Source: an uncultured Planctomycetota bacterium
Lineage (GTDB): Bacteria; Planctomycetota; Phycisphaerae; UBA1845; UTPLA1
DNA length: 64,000 nucleotides
Assembly (NCBI GenBank): GCA_900696465.1
Contig: CAADGE010000046.1
Location: 1 to 64,000 of the forward strand
Direction of reading: 5' to 3'
The notes below the pieces were generated by a model that had not been told where the DNA came from, did no database searches, and was given only the letters and a program-made list of their open reading frames with translations. Shown one piece after another: positions 33,608 through 41,957 of this stretch. The translations under genes and the position numbers were made by a program. Positions within the stretch are counted from its first letter, which is position 1. Every line of letters begins with the position of its first letter.

Positions 33608-34450
33608 ATGAACCGATCACGTTCGATTGAGAAGGAGATACACATCCTTGCGCCGGTGGAGGCGGTTTGGCACGCACTGACGGACGCGGAGGAGTTGACG
33701 CGATGGTTTCCGCTGGAGGCGCGGGTGACACCGGGCGAGGGTGGCACGGTCTGGATGTCGTGGAAAAATGAGTATCAGTTCCAGACGCCGATCGCAGCAT
33801 GGAAGCCGAACGCGCACCTGCGCTTGATTTACATGGAGCCGACGTCGGCGGCGAAGCCGGGTGAGCCGGGGATTCCTTTTGAGGTGCCCTATAGGGTGGC
33901 ACTCGATTATCACCTGGAGGGGCGGGTGGGCGAGACGGTCTTGCGATTGGTGCATTCAGGTTTTTCGTCGGATGCCTCGTGGGATTCGCAGTACGAGGCG
34001 ACGGTCGCGGGGTGGGAGTTTCAGCTTGCCGGGCTCAAGCTCTATCTGGAGCGGCATCGGGGGACGCCGCGGCGGTGTATCGTCTGTCGTGCCATGCGAC
34101 CGACACTCACGCGCGAGGAGGCGTGGGGGCGGCTATGGGGAGATGGCGGGCTGGCGGCGCGGGCTCATCGACCTCCGGGCGAAGTGGGCGTGCGGTACGC
34201 GATCACGACGGCGGCAGGGGATCATCTGGAAGGCATCGTGGAGAACTGGTCACCACCGGTGAATTACTGCGCGACCGTGACGACGCTGAACGACGCATGG
34301 ATGCGGGTTCATCTGGACGAACTTCAGCTTTTCGGCGTGCGCGATACGAACTTGTGGATCTCCACATTTGCCCTGCCGGAGCAGCAGGTGTACGACCTGC
34401 AAGGACGGTTTGACGGGTTGTTCGCGCGGTTGTTCGGCGGGAGGGCATGA
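33608..34450 (+). CDS. SRPBCC (AHSA1-like) domain protein
   Basis: 280 residues. The N-terminal half is a START-like hydrophobic-ligand-binding fold: IEKEIHILAPVEAVWHALTD, then AEELTRWFPLEARVTPGEG, and GYEFQ-type helix WEFQLAGLKLYLERH near residue 150. The C-terminal 120 residues (RPTLTREEAWGRLWGDGGLA onward) look like a second, degenerate copy of the same fold. Ligand unknown. It is 19 bases after the lipoprotein gene. Base composition and codon use match the neighbours. Confidence 0.82.
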   Translation: MNRSRSIEKEIHILAPVEAVWHALTDAEELTRWFPLEARVTPGEGGTVWMSWKNEYQFQTPIAAWKPNAHLRLIYMEPTSAAKPGEPGIPFEVPYRVALDYHLEGRVGETVLRLVHSGFSSDASWDSQYEATVAGWEFQLAGLKLYLERHRGTPRRCIVCRAMRPTLTREEAWGRLWGDGGLAARAHRPPGEVGVRYAITTAAGDHLEGIVENWSPPVNYCATVTTLNDAWMRVHLDELQLFGVRDTNLWISTFALPEQQVYDLQGRFDGLFARLFGGRA

Positions 34451-34647
34451 ACGATTGGAGAGCGCGTCTCGCGGTTCCACACTTCGCAATCCGTCGGATA
34501 CTTGCAAGTTTCCGACAATCCTGCACTAATGCAATGATTGCCGCGCGAGCTTCGGCAGGCCTGACCGGGGCTCGGGTGCAGGCGGTTCAGGTTTCTGTTG
34601 CATTCGATTGAACATCGCTCGTACTCGTTCATGGTGAGGTGCGATTC

Positions 34648-36444
34648 ATGCGTTGGTCCCGCTATCTGATTCCCACGACGAAGGAAGTGCCGAAGGATGC
34701 AGTCGTCGCGTCGCATCAACTCATGCTCCGGGCGGGGCTGATCCGCCAGCTTGCGGCGGGGATTTATTCGTATCTGCCGCTGGGCTATCGGGCGCTGCGC
34801 AAGGTCGAGCGGATTGTGCGAGAGGAGATGGATCGTGCCGGGGCGATTGAGCTGCACATGCCGGTCATGCACCCGATCGAGCTGTGGCAGCAGACGGGTC
34901 GGACGCAGGCGATGGGCGACGTGCTGCTTAAGCTGCGGCCGGTCAAGGATGGGGATGAGTCGGACTGGCGGGCGCAGACGGTGCTCGGGCCGACGCACGA
35001 GGAGCCGGTGACGGAGATCGCCCGGGCGTATCTGAACAGTTACAAGCTGCTGCCGGTGAATCTTTATCAGATTCAGGTGAAGTTCCGTGGCGAGGCGCGG
35101 CCGAAGAGCGGCGTCTTGCGGACGCGCGAGTTTCTGATGAAGGATGCGTACAGCTTTGACCGGGACAAGGCGGGGCTGGATGCGAGCTATCAGAAGATGT
35201 ACGACGCCTATTGCCGCATCTTCTCGCGGTGCGGGCTGCCGTACATCGTCTGTGAAGCGGAGAGCGGGCCGATCGGCGGGGATGCCTCGCATGAGTTTAT
35301 GGTGCTGACGGACGCGGGCGAGGATTTTGTCGCGGTGAGCGAGAACGGCGACTACGCGGCGAACACGGAGCGGGCGACGTGCGCGCCGCTGCCGCAGGAT
35401 GAATCGCTGATGCAGGAGATGAAGGAGGTTCACACGCCGGGGCAGCGGACGATTGAGGAGGTTTGCGCATTTTTGAAGACGAAGCCGGCGCAGATGATTA
35501 AGACACTTGTTTATGCAGAAACGTCGAAAAGTCAAAACGTCGAAAAGTCGAAATCGGAAGCGCCGGGCGTCTTTGTCGTACTCGTGCGCGGAGATCATGA
35601 GGTTAATGAGAACAAGCTCAATCGGGTGGCGGGTACGAGGTTGGAACTCGCGCCACCGGAGACCATTCGCAAACTGACCGGCGCTGAGGTTGGGTTTGCG
35701 GGGCCGCATACGCTGGGTAAGTCTGTCGTCGCGCATACGCTGATCGTCGATCAGGCGGTGGCAGTAATGCGGAATGCTGCGACGGGGGCGAACAAGACGG
35801 ATTATCACGTGACGGGGATCAATCCGGGGCGGGATTTTCCACTGACCGGCGACCACGTCACTGTCGCCGATGTGCGGACGGTGATTGACGGCGATTTGTC
35901 GCCGACGGGAAGCGGATCGCCAATTCGGATCAAGAAGGCGATCGAGATCGGGCACGTCTTCAAGCTGGGGACGAAGTACAGCGACGCGATGAAGGCGACA
36001 TTCCTGGACAGCGACGGCAAGCCGAAGCCGCTGATCATGGGTTGTTACGGCATCGGGCTCAACCGCATCATGGCGGCGGCGATTGAGGCGCATCATGACG
36101 AAACGGGGATCATCTGGCCTACGTCGATCGCGCCGTTTGCCGTGCTCATCGTCGCGCTGGACCCGCGCGAGAAGGACGTGATGGACACGGCGGAGAAGAT
36201 TTACAACGAGCTGACGGCCGCGGGGATAGACGTGCTGTTTGATGATCGCGACGAGCGGGCGGGGTTCAAGTTCAAGGATGCCGACTTGATCGGGATACCG
36301 GTGCGGATCACGGTCGGCCGCAAGGCGCTGGCGGAAGGCGTGGTGGAGTTAAAGGAGCGAGCGAAGGGAGAGGTGGAGAAGGTGGGGCCGGAGGAGGTTG
36401 TATCGCGTGCAGTCGCGTTGATACTTGGCACGATGTCGAAGTAG
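34648..36444 (+). CDS. proS: prolyl-tRNA synthetase
   Basis: Charges tRNA-Pro. About 598 residues, bacterial type with an editing insertion. Starts MRWSRYLIPTTKEVPKDA; class II motifs include YLPLGYRALRKVERIVREEM, GPTHEEPVTEIAR, FRGEARPKSGVLRTREFLMK (motif 2 region) and GCYGIGLNRIMAAAIE (motif 3). The YbaK-like editing domain spans about 225-385. Inside it, a Lys/Ser-rich stretch (TSKSQNVEKSKSEAPG) corresponds to a 16-base tandem duplication at 35521-35552, an unusual low-complexity insert. The C-terminal anticodon-binding domain is complete. GGTGAGG precedes the ATG at 34648, which is preferred over the GTG at 34639. Confidence 0.96.
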   Translation: MRWSRYLIPTTKEVPKDAVVASHQLMLRAGLIRQLAAGIYSYLPLGYRALRKVERIVREEMDRAGAIELHMPVMHPIELWQQTGRTQAMGDVLLKLRPVKDGDESDWRAQTVLGPTHEEPVTEIARAYLNSYKLLPVNLYQIQVKFRGEARPKSGVLRTREFLMKDAYSFDRDKAGLDASYQKMYDAYCRIFSRCGLPYIVCEAESGPIGGDASHEFMVLTDAGEDFVAVSENGDYAANTERATCAPLPQDESLMQEMKEVHTPGQRTIEEVCAFLKTKPAQMIKTLVYAETSKSQNVEKSKSEAPGVFVVLVRGDHEVNENKLNRVAGTRLELAPPETIRKLTGAEVGFAGPHTLGKSVVAHTLIVDQAVAVMRNAATGANKTDYHVTGINPGRDFPLTGDHVTVADVRTVIDGDLSPTGSGSPIRIKKAIEIGHVFKLGTKYSDAMKATFLDSDGKPKPLIMGCYGIGLNRIMAAAIEAHHDETGIIWPTSIAPFAVLIVALDPREKDVMDTAEKIYNELTAAGIDVLFDDRDERAGFKFKDADLIGIPVRITVGRKALAEGVVELKERAKGEVEKVGPEEVVSRAVALILGTMSK

Positions 36445-36460
36445 TACTGAGTTCAGCGGT

Positions 36461-36489
36461 TTGAGTAACAGGTTCGGATAACCTATACT
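36461..36489 (+). promoter_or_regulatory. sigma-70-type promoter of the nucleotidyltransferase pseudogene
   Basis: TTGAGT, 17-base spacer, TATACT. The expected transcription start is near 36496, only about 7 bases before the ATG at 36503. No ribosome site is seen, so the transcript would be nearly leaderless. Confidence 0.5.
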
Positions 36490-36502
36490 GTTATTATTGA
36501 AT

Positions 36503-37090
36503 ATGACTACTCAAGCCCTGCCGAGTTTTGAGGCCGCTTTCATGGCTGTCGAACGTGTCGGAAGGTTGCTGCGCAGTGCTACGACAGCGTTGGATGAGGG
36601 CGATGTCCCGTACGCCGTCATCGGCGGCAATGCGGTGGCAGCATAGGTTGCAACGGTCGATCCCGGCGCAATCCGCTTCACCAAGGATGTCGATATCCTG
36701 ATCCGCCGAGCCGATCTGGCGAGAGCAGCTCAGTGTCTGGACACGATCGGGCTTGAACAGGTCGATGTGTTGGGCGGAACGGCCTTTGTCGAAAAGGGTG
36801 ATCCACGACCTTCACAGGGTGTGCACTTTCTGTTCGCGGGCGAGCGTATCAAGCCGAGTTATGCACATGCCGCTCCCGAGTTGACTCAAGTCCATCGGAG
36901 CGCTGAGGGGCATTTTGTGATCGATCTTTTGTCCCTCTTGGCCATGAAGCTTCAATCGTTCCGACCTGTGGATCAGACACATATCATCGATCTTAAGGCG
37001 GACGGGCTAATTACCCGGGAACTCGTCGCGCAGTTGCCGACGGACCTGCGAGAACGGCTCGAGCAGCTCCCTGAGCCGGACACGCATTAA
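36503..37090 (+). pseudogene. nucleotidyltransferase-fold protein interrupted by an in-frame TAG
   Basis: One continuous frame of 196 codons, ATG to TAA, with a single TAG at codon 48 (36644-36646). Upstream it reads DVPYAVIGGNAVAA; downstream VATVDPGAIRFTKDVDILIR, and together they form the conserved GGxAVAAW...TxDVDIL core of MNT-like nucleotidyltransferases (the Asp pair of the metal site is DVDIL). Related sequences as I know them have Trp at the TAG position, so a TGG to TAG change is likely. The rest (AAPELTQVHRSAEGHFVIDL, LAMKLQSFRP) is intact. A good promoter precedes it. It may be a recent pseudogene, a sequencing error or a readthrough gene. Confidence 0.75.
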
Positions 37091-37112
37091 GCTCACCGAG
37101 ATTTCATTGCAG

Positions 37113-37676
37113 CTATCCGTGATCCTTTCCCGCATACGTCTTTGTGCGCGTGTCCACCTTGATTACGTCTCCGGTTTTGATGAAGAGCGGCACGCGGATT
37201 TCGAGGCCATTCTCCAGCGTCGCCTCTTTCGTGATGTTTGACGCGGCGCCGACGCTGTGGCCGGGCGGTGCGGTCATGGTGACGGCCAGCGCGACAACGT
37301 CGTCGACCTGCACGCTGATGGGCCTTCCTTCGAGCGTTACAACGCGATAGGTGTCGCCTTCCTTGATGAACACATCGCGTCCGCCGAGCTGCGAGCGCGA
37401 CAGCTCATGCTCTTCATAGGTTTCGCTGTCCATGAAGACCAGAGCGTCGCCCTTGTCGTAGATGTATTGCATCATGCAGTAACCGTGCTCGACTTCCTCG
37501 ATGGGCATCAGATCGTCGAGGGAACGGTCCACGGGATGACCATCGCGGATGTCGCGCAGGGCAACATGGACAGTTGGTTTCTGCTTGCCTGTGTGGCGTT
37601 CGTTGAAATCGACGACTTCGTAGACGTGGCCCTCGTGCCGGAGCCACATACCACGCTGAAGGGGGATGTTGGCCAT
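37113..37676 (-). CDS. efp: translation elongation factor P
   Basis: Relieves ribosome stalling at polyproline stretches. 187 residues, three OB-type domains. Begins MANIPLQRGMWLRHEGHVYE; the loop HTGKQKP holds the Lys that corresponds to the modified residue. VPLFIKTGDVIKVDTRTKTY is the C-terminal EF-P signature. The longer open frame upstream of 37676 is not homologous. GGAGG lies 7 bases before ATG 37676. Modification enzymes (epmA, ymfI or others) are not in the window. EF-P is relevant here because several neighbours encode Pro-rich proteins. Confidence 0.95.
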   Translation of the reverse strand: MANIPLQRGMWLRHEGHVYEVVDFNERHTGKQKPTVHVALRDIRDGHPVDRSLDDLMPIEEVEHGYCMMQYIYDKGDALVFMDSETYEEHELSRSQLGGRDVFIKEGDTYRVVTLEGRPISVQVDDVVALAVTMTAPPGHSVGAASNITKEATLENGLEIRVPLFIKTGDVIKVDTRTKTYAGKDHG

Positions 37677-37810
37677 GGGGATGCCTCCGTGAGGTTCGAA
37701 CTGTATTCTACTGGAAGGGGCCAGTGGGTCGAAAGATTTTAGATTTTGGATTGCCGATTGCAGATTTGGGAACGCGGAAATCGGGGCGATTCGAGCGAAG
37801 GTTGCATTCG

Positions 37811-39166
37811 TCAGCGGCGGAGGTATTCGAGGGCGGCGTCGAGGACGGGGTCGCGGTCCTTGAAATCGCCCTTCTTTACTTTGACGACGACATCCGGGGC
37901 GATGCCCTTGCCTTCGATGATCGTGCCGTCGGGCTGCATGTCCTTCCAGGAGGGCAGCGCGACCATGACACCGTTGGGCAGCTTGTGCGGTTTGGGGTTG
38001 CCGCTGCTGCCGAAGGTTTTTTCGCCCACGAGCTTTGCGCCGGCGCCGTGGCGCATCATCAACACGAACGATTCGCAACTGCTCATAACACCTTTTCCTA
38101 TGAGCACGACGACTTTGCCGCGATACGCAGGCCGCGCCTTGTTGGGCTCGATCGACCGATCGACCGCCTTGGCGAAGCCGCTTTTGCTGCGCTTCGTCCG
38201 GTAGGCATTTTTAGAATAAACAGCGCGCCGGGTGGCAAAGCAACCGGCAAAATCGCGCGCCAGCATTTCGTCACCGCCTGCGTTCGGGCGGACGTCAATG
38301 ATCAGGCCGGGGGCGTCGGCGAATTCGGCCAGGGCAGCGTAGGCGGGCTCCAGATCGGCGGGCGTGCGCGGCCCCTAGGTGCTTATCAGGATGTAGCCGA
38401 TGCCGTCGTCGAAGCGGCCGATGCTGACCGTGTCGTTCTGTTTTGTGAAGCCGGGCACGAGTTTTTCGAGAAGTGCGCCGCGGTAATTCGGCTGGATGCT
38501 CCGCTGATACGAAGCAAAGGGGATGGAATCGACCTGCACAAGGATGTGCACATCCTTCGCATGGGCCAGGAGGGCCGCTGCCTCGCGGGCGAAGGCGGCC
38601 TGCGTGCGCGCATTCAGGAGCTTCGGAGTGTATTGTTTGAAGCGTTCGTCCCAGTTTACCTTGCGAAGATCTCGATAGGAGTACGCTTCATCGATCAGTT
38701 GTCGAAGCTTGTTGATGCTTTCTTCATTGACTTTTTTTGAGAGTCGCTTCGGTTTGGCGCCGCTCTGCGCAGCCGTGTGAAACGATATCGGATAAATCTC
38801 CGCCGGCTCGCCGCTCACGCCGCGGAAATTCGTTGCCGCCGGACAATTGACACTGTAATGATACGCATGGTTCGGCTGCAGCTTGACCGGCACGACGAGA
38901 ACCCGCTTGTTTACCCAGCGGGGTTTGTCGGTGAACTCCGGAAAGTTCGGCCCGCCGCCGCAGATGGACCACCCGTCGGGGTTCATGTCCTGATCGAACT
39001 CGATTCGGATTTCCTTCCGCTCAGGATCGACGTGTGTATCGCCGTGGTCGGGCACGGCCTTGATGACGCGCGGCGGCGCGGCATTAGCCGGCACGGAACA
39101 GATACTCGCGATGATCACGAAAAGTATCGTGCTGCGAGAAAGCCACTGACGTTTTCGCGGAAACAT
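37811..39166 (-). pseudogene. S41-family (C-terminal processing-like) peptidase interrupted by an in-frame TAG
   Basis: A single frame of 452 codons with one TAG at codon 264 (38377-38375). N-terminal signal around SRSTILFVIIASICSVPANA, then an Ig-like Big_5 domain (RVIKAVPDHGDTHVDPERKE). Before the TAG is IGRFDDGIGYILIST; after it GPRTPADLEPAYAALAEF and LIIDVRPNAGGDEM, continuing through the S41 core with GKGVMSSCESFVLMMRHGAG (nucleophile Ser region), LVGEKTFGSSGNP and the C-terminal GIAPDVVVKVKKGDF. Frame and homology continue exactly across the TAG, and a Trp or Gln codon one change away would restore it. Whether the protein is made depends on suppression or the TAG being an assembly error. 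Confidence 0.75.
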
Positions 39167-39795
39167 CACAAAATCGTAGCGACATTCGTTTCCACCGGCG
39201 AAACGCGCAGGACCCCGCCGCAGACGCTGACAGCACAGCACCCGGCCAGACTGAACCCTTGCCGCCGCGCAATCGCTTCATGTAATTGCTTGTGAAAGCG
39301 TAAGTTATGTGCGCAGACCAGATACTCGAATGCACGAATACAAATTCAGGATACCAGCGCTATACTCGTCCAGAGAGAAGTGGCGGATGGCTGTCCGGTG
39401 GGTGTAGACCCGGCTGAGTACTCCATCCCTCCCAGGGCTTCTCGATAAGGTCGATTCAGACCGCAGCTATTCCGAAACCACGAAAATAAGAAGGGCTCTA
39501 TCGCGCAGCATTCGCGCGCCGCGCCGGACGTACGGCTCAGTCCAAGCGGTGCGGCGGTAAGCGAGTTGCGCAAGGTCGCCTGACTGCGTACGCAGCATTC
39601 AGAGCTTGTGTGCGCTCCTGCTGATCGTGGATGTCGGAGGGATGTGGTCGAACCGTTGGGAGGACGTGTATGACCTAGTGTTAATGTCAGCCATTTATCA
39701 AAGCAGTTTTTCAAACCCAGTGAACAAGGACCTGTTACCGAAAGAAGTCGTTTGACCGCCTGTTCTTCACAGGCAGAAAACAAGGAGAAACAACG
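39167..39795. other. 629-base gap without a supported gene
   Basis: A 145-codon minus-strand frame (39346-39783) is Cys/Ser/Arg rich and unlike neighbouring genes in codon use, so I do not accept it. A small hairpin GCCTGT-TCTTC-ACAGGC at 39758-39774 lies in the probable leader of the next gene, directly before its AAGGAG ribosome site. Confidence 0.4.
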
Positions 39796-40200
39796 ATGTC
39801 ATTACGAAACTGGATTCTCTCAGCCGTTGCACTCGTCGCGGTATGTGGCGCTGTGGCTTTTGCCCAGGTGGGCTCGCCGGGCCAGAAGGCGATTGCTCCG
39901 AAGGAAGTCACGCTGACGGGCAAGGTGGTCGACCTGCAGAACTTCATGACCGAGAAGTTCGCGTCCAGCGATCACAAAATGTGCACGCAGACCTGCATCC
40001 GCGCGGGCGTCCCGGTCGCACTGGAAACCACCAACGGGCTGTACATTCTCAGCCAGGGCGAGAAGGGCGCTTCGAACCTGTTCGCGCCGTTCGCCTTCGA
40101 GCGTGCCGAAGTGAAGGGCAAGCTTTATGAGAAGCACGGGGTGAAGTACATCGACGTCACCTCCGCCACAAAGGCACCCGAGTCCCACAGCAAGATGTAA
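39796..40200 (+). CDS. small exported protein with a conserved CxxxC segment
   Basis: 134 residues. Signal peptide WILSAVALVAVCGAVAFA ends at AFA-Q. The mature domain begins VTLTGKVVDLQNF and contains HKMCTQTCIRAGVPVAL then ETTNGLYIL, and later VKGKLYEKHGVKYIDV. This matches a small OB-fold-like periplasmic family with a C-x3-C pair and a G-x-PV strand that I have seen in many bacteria but cannot name. The Cys pair could bind a metal or form a disulfide (inference). AAGGAG precedes the ATG. A 10-pair hairpin lies 36 bases downstream. Confidence 0.75.
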   Translation: MSLRNWILSAVALVAVCGAVAFAQVGSPGQKAIAPKEVTLTGKVVDLQNFMTEKFASSDHKMCTQTCIRAGVPVALETTNGLYILSQGEKGASNLFAPFAFERAEVKGKLYEKHGVKYIDVTSATKAPESHSKM

Positions 40201-40236
40201 CCACACGACGGTTCTGTCGGTCTTGCTGATTCGTAT

Positions 40237-40261
40237 GGAGCGGGGACCACTTCCCCGCTCC
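40237..40261 (+). terminator. GC-rich hairpin after the small exported protein
   Basis: Perfect stem GGAGCGGGGA / TCCCCGCTCC (10 pairs, loop CCACT). It is followed by AGCAAAAAG rather than Ts, so it may stabilise the 3' end of the transcript or act in a factor-dependent way rather than as a standard terminator. Confidence 0.4.
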
Positions 40262-40383
40262 AGCAAAAAGTTGCTTGATGTAAAGAAACACTGCGGGCGG
40301 ATGCGTCACGCTGACCGCATCCGGCTGCAGCGAAAACTGGTTAATGTCCAGGATTGACTGGGCATCCATACGGAGTACCGAAC

Positions 40384-40500
40384 ATGGCTACGAATGTACC
40401 GCATCCGACTCAACAGCCCGGCAAGCCTGCGCCGCAGCCGCAGAAGCAGACGCAGCCGCCCAAGCCGGCTCCACCGGCGCCCAAGCCCGCCAAGAAGTAA
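40384..40500 (+). CDS. 38-residue Pro/Lys/Gln-rich peptide
   Basis: A short frame MATNVPHPTQQPGKP continuing as APQPQKQTQPPKPAPPAP and ending KPAKK. More than a third of the residues are Pro and it is strongly basic at the end. GGAG lies about 8 bases before the ATG. The extreme, consistent composition with no stop until the final TAA argues for a real small gene. No family is recognised. It resembles disordered basic tails of nucleic-acid-binding or wall-associated proteins (inference). EF-P would be needed to translate its Pro runs efficiently. Confidence 0.5.
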   Translation: MATNVPHPTQQPGKPAPQPQKQTQPPKPAPPAPKPAKK

Positions 40501-40588
40501 CGGGCTTAAGTGCATGAGTTGATAATTTCCGCGTCACCGTGGCGAAGTCATCGCCGCGGTGGCGCGGATTTCTATTTATCAGCAGTAT

Positions 40589-41500
40589 TCAGTGAATGCG
40601 TCTGCGAAGGGCGAGATTTCCCAGTTGACCGCAGGCGGCCATGGCGGCGGTGCCCTTGGTGTTGCGGCGAAAACACAGCTGGCCGGCTCCCATGAGTTCG
40701 AGTTGGAACCGTGTGATCACCCCGTCCTCCGGCGTCTCGTACGGTGAGTCCTCCCGCGGATTATACGGGATCAAGTTTACGCAGGTTCGCAGACCGCGCA
40801 GGTAATCAGCAAGCTCGCGGGCGTGATCCACTGCGTCATTCAGGCCACGGATAAGCACGTATTCGATGAGCACATGGCCTCCTGCCCGGACGGGGTAAGC
40901 GGCGATCGCTTCCCGTAGCAGGGCCATCGGCTCAACGCGGTTGATGGGCATGATCTGCGAGCGGATCTCGTCATTGGGGGCATTGAGTGAGACCGCTAGA
41001 TTAAGCCGCCGCCAGCCCAGCGATGCCAGCCGGCGGATTCCGTCGCAGCGGCCGACCGTTGAGACGGTGATGCGCCGACGGGGTATCTGATTGGCGTGGT
41101 CGTCGTGCATGGCGCGGATGGCGTCGATGACGTTGTCGAGGTTGTCCATCGGCTCGCCCATTCCCATGAACACGACGTTGCGGACGTTGGCGTTGAAATG
41201 TTCGCGTGCGGCGCGGACCTGGCCGAGGATTTCGCTTGTCGTGAGATTTCGCAGCAGTCCCATCTGCGCCGTCTGGCAGAAGGTGCAACCGCGCTTGCAC
41301 CCGATCTGAGAAGAGACGCAGAGCGTGCGCCAAGTCTTGTCGCGGGCGCCCATGGGGATGATGACGGACTCGATTTCATATCCGTCCGGCGTCCGCTGGC
41401 AGAACTTGATCACGTCGCCGTCGACGAGCTTCCGCGAGACGGGCAGAACGTCAACGGGCGAAGCAACAGCCAAAGCGTTCGTTTCGAGCGAGATCATCAT
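40589..41500 (-). CDS. rlmN: RlmN-type radical SAM 23S rRNA adenine-2 methyltransferase
   Basis: Methylates A2503 of 23S rRNA (and tRNA A37 in some bacteria). The radical SAM cluster motif is CKRGCTFC (Cys68, Cys72, Cys75). The methylated catalytic Cys61 lies in TLCVSSQIGC and the partner Cys290 in MAACGQLGN. MGMGEPMDNLDNV and VSLNAPNDEIR are further family marks. At 303 residues it is shorter than the E. coli enzyme (about 384) because the N-terminal accessory domain is reduced to about 30 residues before DGDVIKF. Its start (ATG 41500 or 41497) lies 159 bases from tRNA-Cys. Confidence 0.9.
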   Translation of the reverse strand: MMISLETNALAVASPVDVLPVSRKLVDGDVIKFCQRTPDGYEIESVIIPMGARDKTWRTLCVSSQIGCKRGCTFCQTAQMGLLRNLTTSEILGQVRAAREHFNANVRNVVFMGMGEPMDNLDNVIDAIRAMHDDHANQIPRRRITVSTVGRCDGIRRLASLGWRRLNLAVSLNAPNDEIRSQIMPINRVEPMALLREAIAAYPVRAGGHVLIEYVLIRGLNDAVDHARELADYLRGLRTCVNLIPYNPREDSPYETPEDGVITRFQLELMGAGQLCFRRNTKGTAAMAACGQLGNLALRRRIH

Positions 41501-41659
41501 TCACTAGGATATCAGACGATCGGCCCCGGCGTCAGCAAAGTAGGTTTGCGCATGTGAGGCGATGACATTGCTTGACGACTACGCCCGGGGTGGACAATAA
41601 TCAGGGGCTCTCCGGTGGCAGCTCCGCAAGGCACCTGCAGAACCGTGAGAAGCATCGTC

Positions 41660-41733
41660 GGCCGCGTGCCCGAGTGGACTAAGGGAGCGGATTGCAAATC
41701 CGTGATTCGTCGGTTCGAATCCGACCGCGGCCT
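41660..41733 (+). tRNA. tRNA-Cys (anticodon GCA)
   Basis: A 74-base tRNA. The acceptor GGCCGCG pairs perfectly with CGCGGCC. The anticodon stem encloses loop TTGCAAA, anticodon GCA. The T arm is GTCGG-TTCGAAT-CCGAC. The discriminator base is T, the identity element for cysteine, and CCA is not encoded. It is divergent from rlmN. Confidence 0.96.
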
Positions 41734-41777
41734 GTTTTCGGGTGGGGAAGTATTCCTTTCAAGTTAGGCACGGTCAA

Positions 41778-41808
41778 CACGGGCAGGTTGCGCTTGCCCA
41801 TGCCACCC
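41778..41808. repeat. REP-like short palindromic element, copy 3
   Basis: ACACGGGCAGG, a short loop, then TTGCCCATGCCACCC. Arms GGGCA/TGCCC and the CCACCC tail match the elements at 12876-12904 and 20191-20215. Intergenic, just after tRNA-Cys. Confidence 0.45.
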
Positions 41809-41828
41809 ATCACAATCCTGATCGGGGC

Positions 41829-41957
41829 GGCCGGCTCGTCAAAGCGGCTGGCTCATGAGCGTGGCCGGCTCGTCAAAGCGCTGGTTCGTCAAGGAAACTG
41901 ACACAACGGCGCGACTGGCTCAATAAGGAACATGCTCATCACGGCGACTGGCTCATC
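41829..41957. repeat. degenerate tandem repeat entering the subtilase 3' end
   Basis: The 18-mer GGCCGGCTCGTCAAAGCG occurs at 41829-41846 and 41863-41880 (34-base period). Related units (CTGGTTCGTCAAGG, CGACTGGCTCAATAAGG, CGACTGGCTCATCAGGG) continue to the last codons of the minus-strand subtilase gene. Confidence 0.5.

Noticed and set aside
37677-38078. N-terminal extension of the EF-P frame
   Set aside because: The extension covers non-homologous sequence antisense to nothing useful and partly the S41 gene in another frame; EF-P homology starts exactly at 37676.
36503-39166. Genome-wide recoding of TAG
   Set aside because: TAG ends several intact housekeeping genes at the expected length (coaB, uppP, proS, gpx).
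39346-39783. 145-codon minus-strand frame rich in Cys, Ser and Arg
   Set aside because: Codon use and composition differ from real genes here, no ribosome site and no family resemblance.
41501-41659. Possible extra tRNA upstream of tRNA-Cys
   Set aside because: No cloverleaf could be formed.
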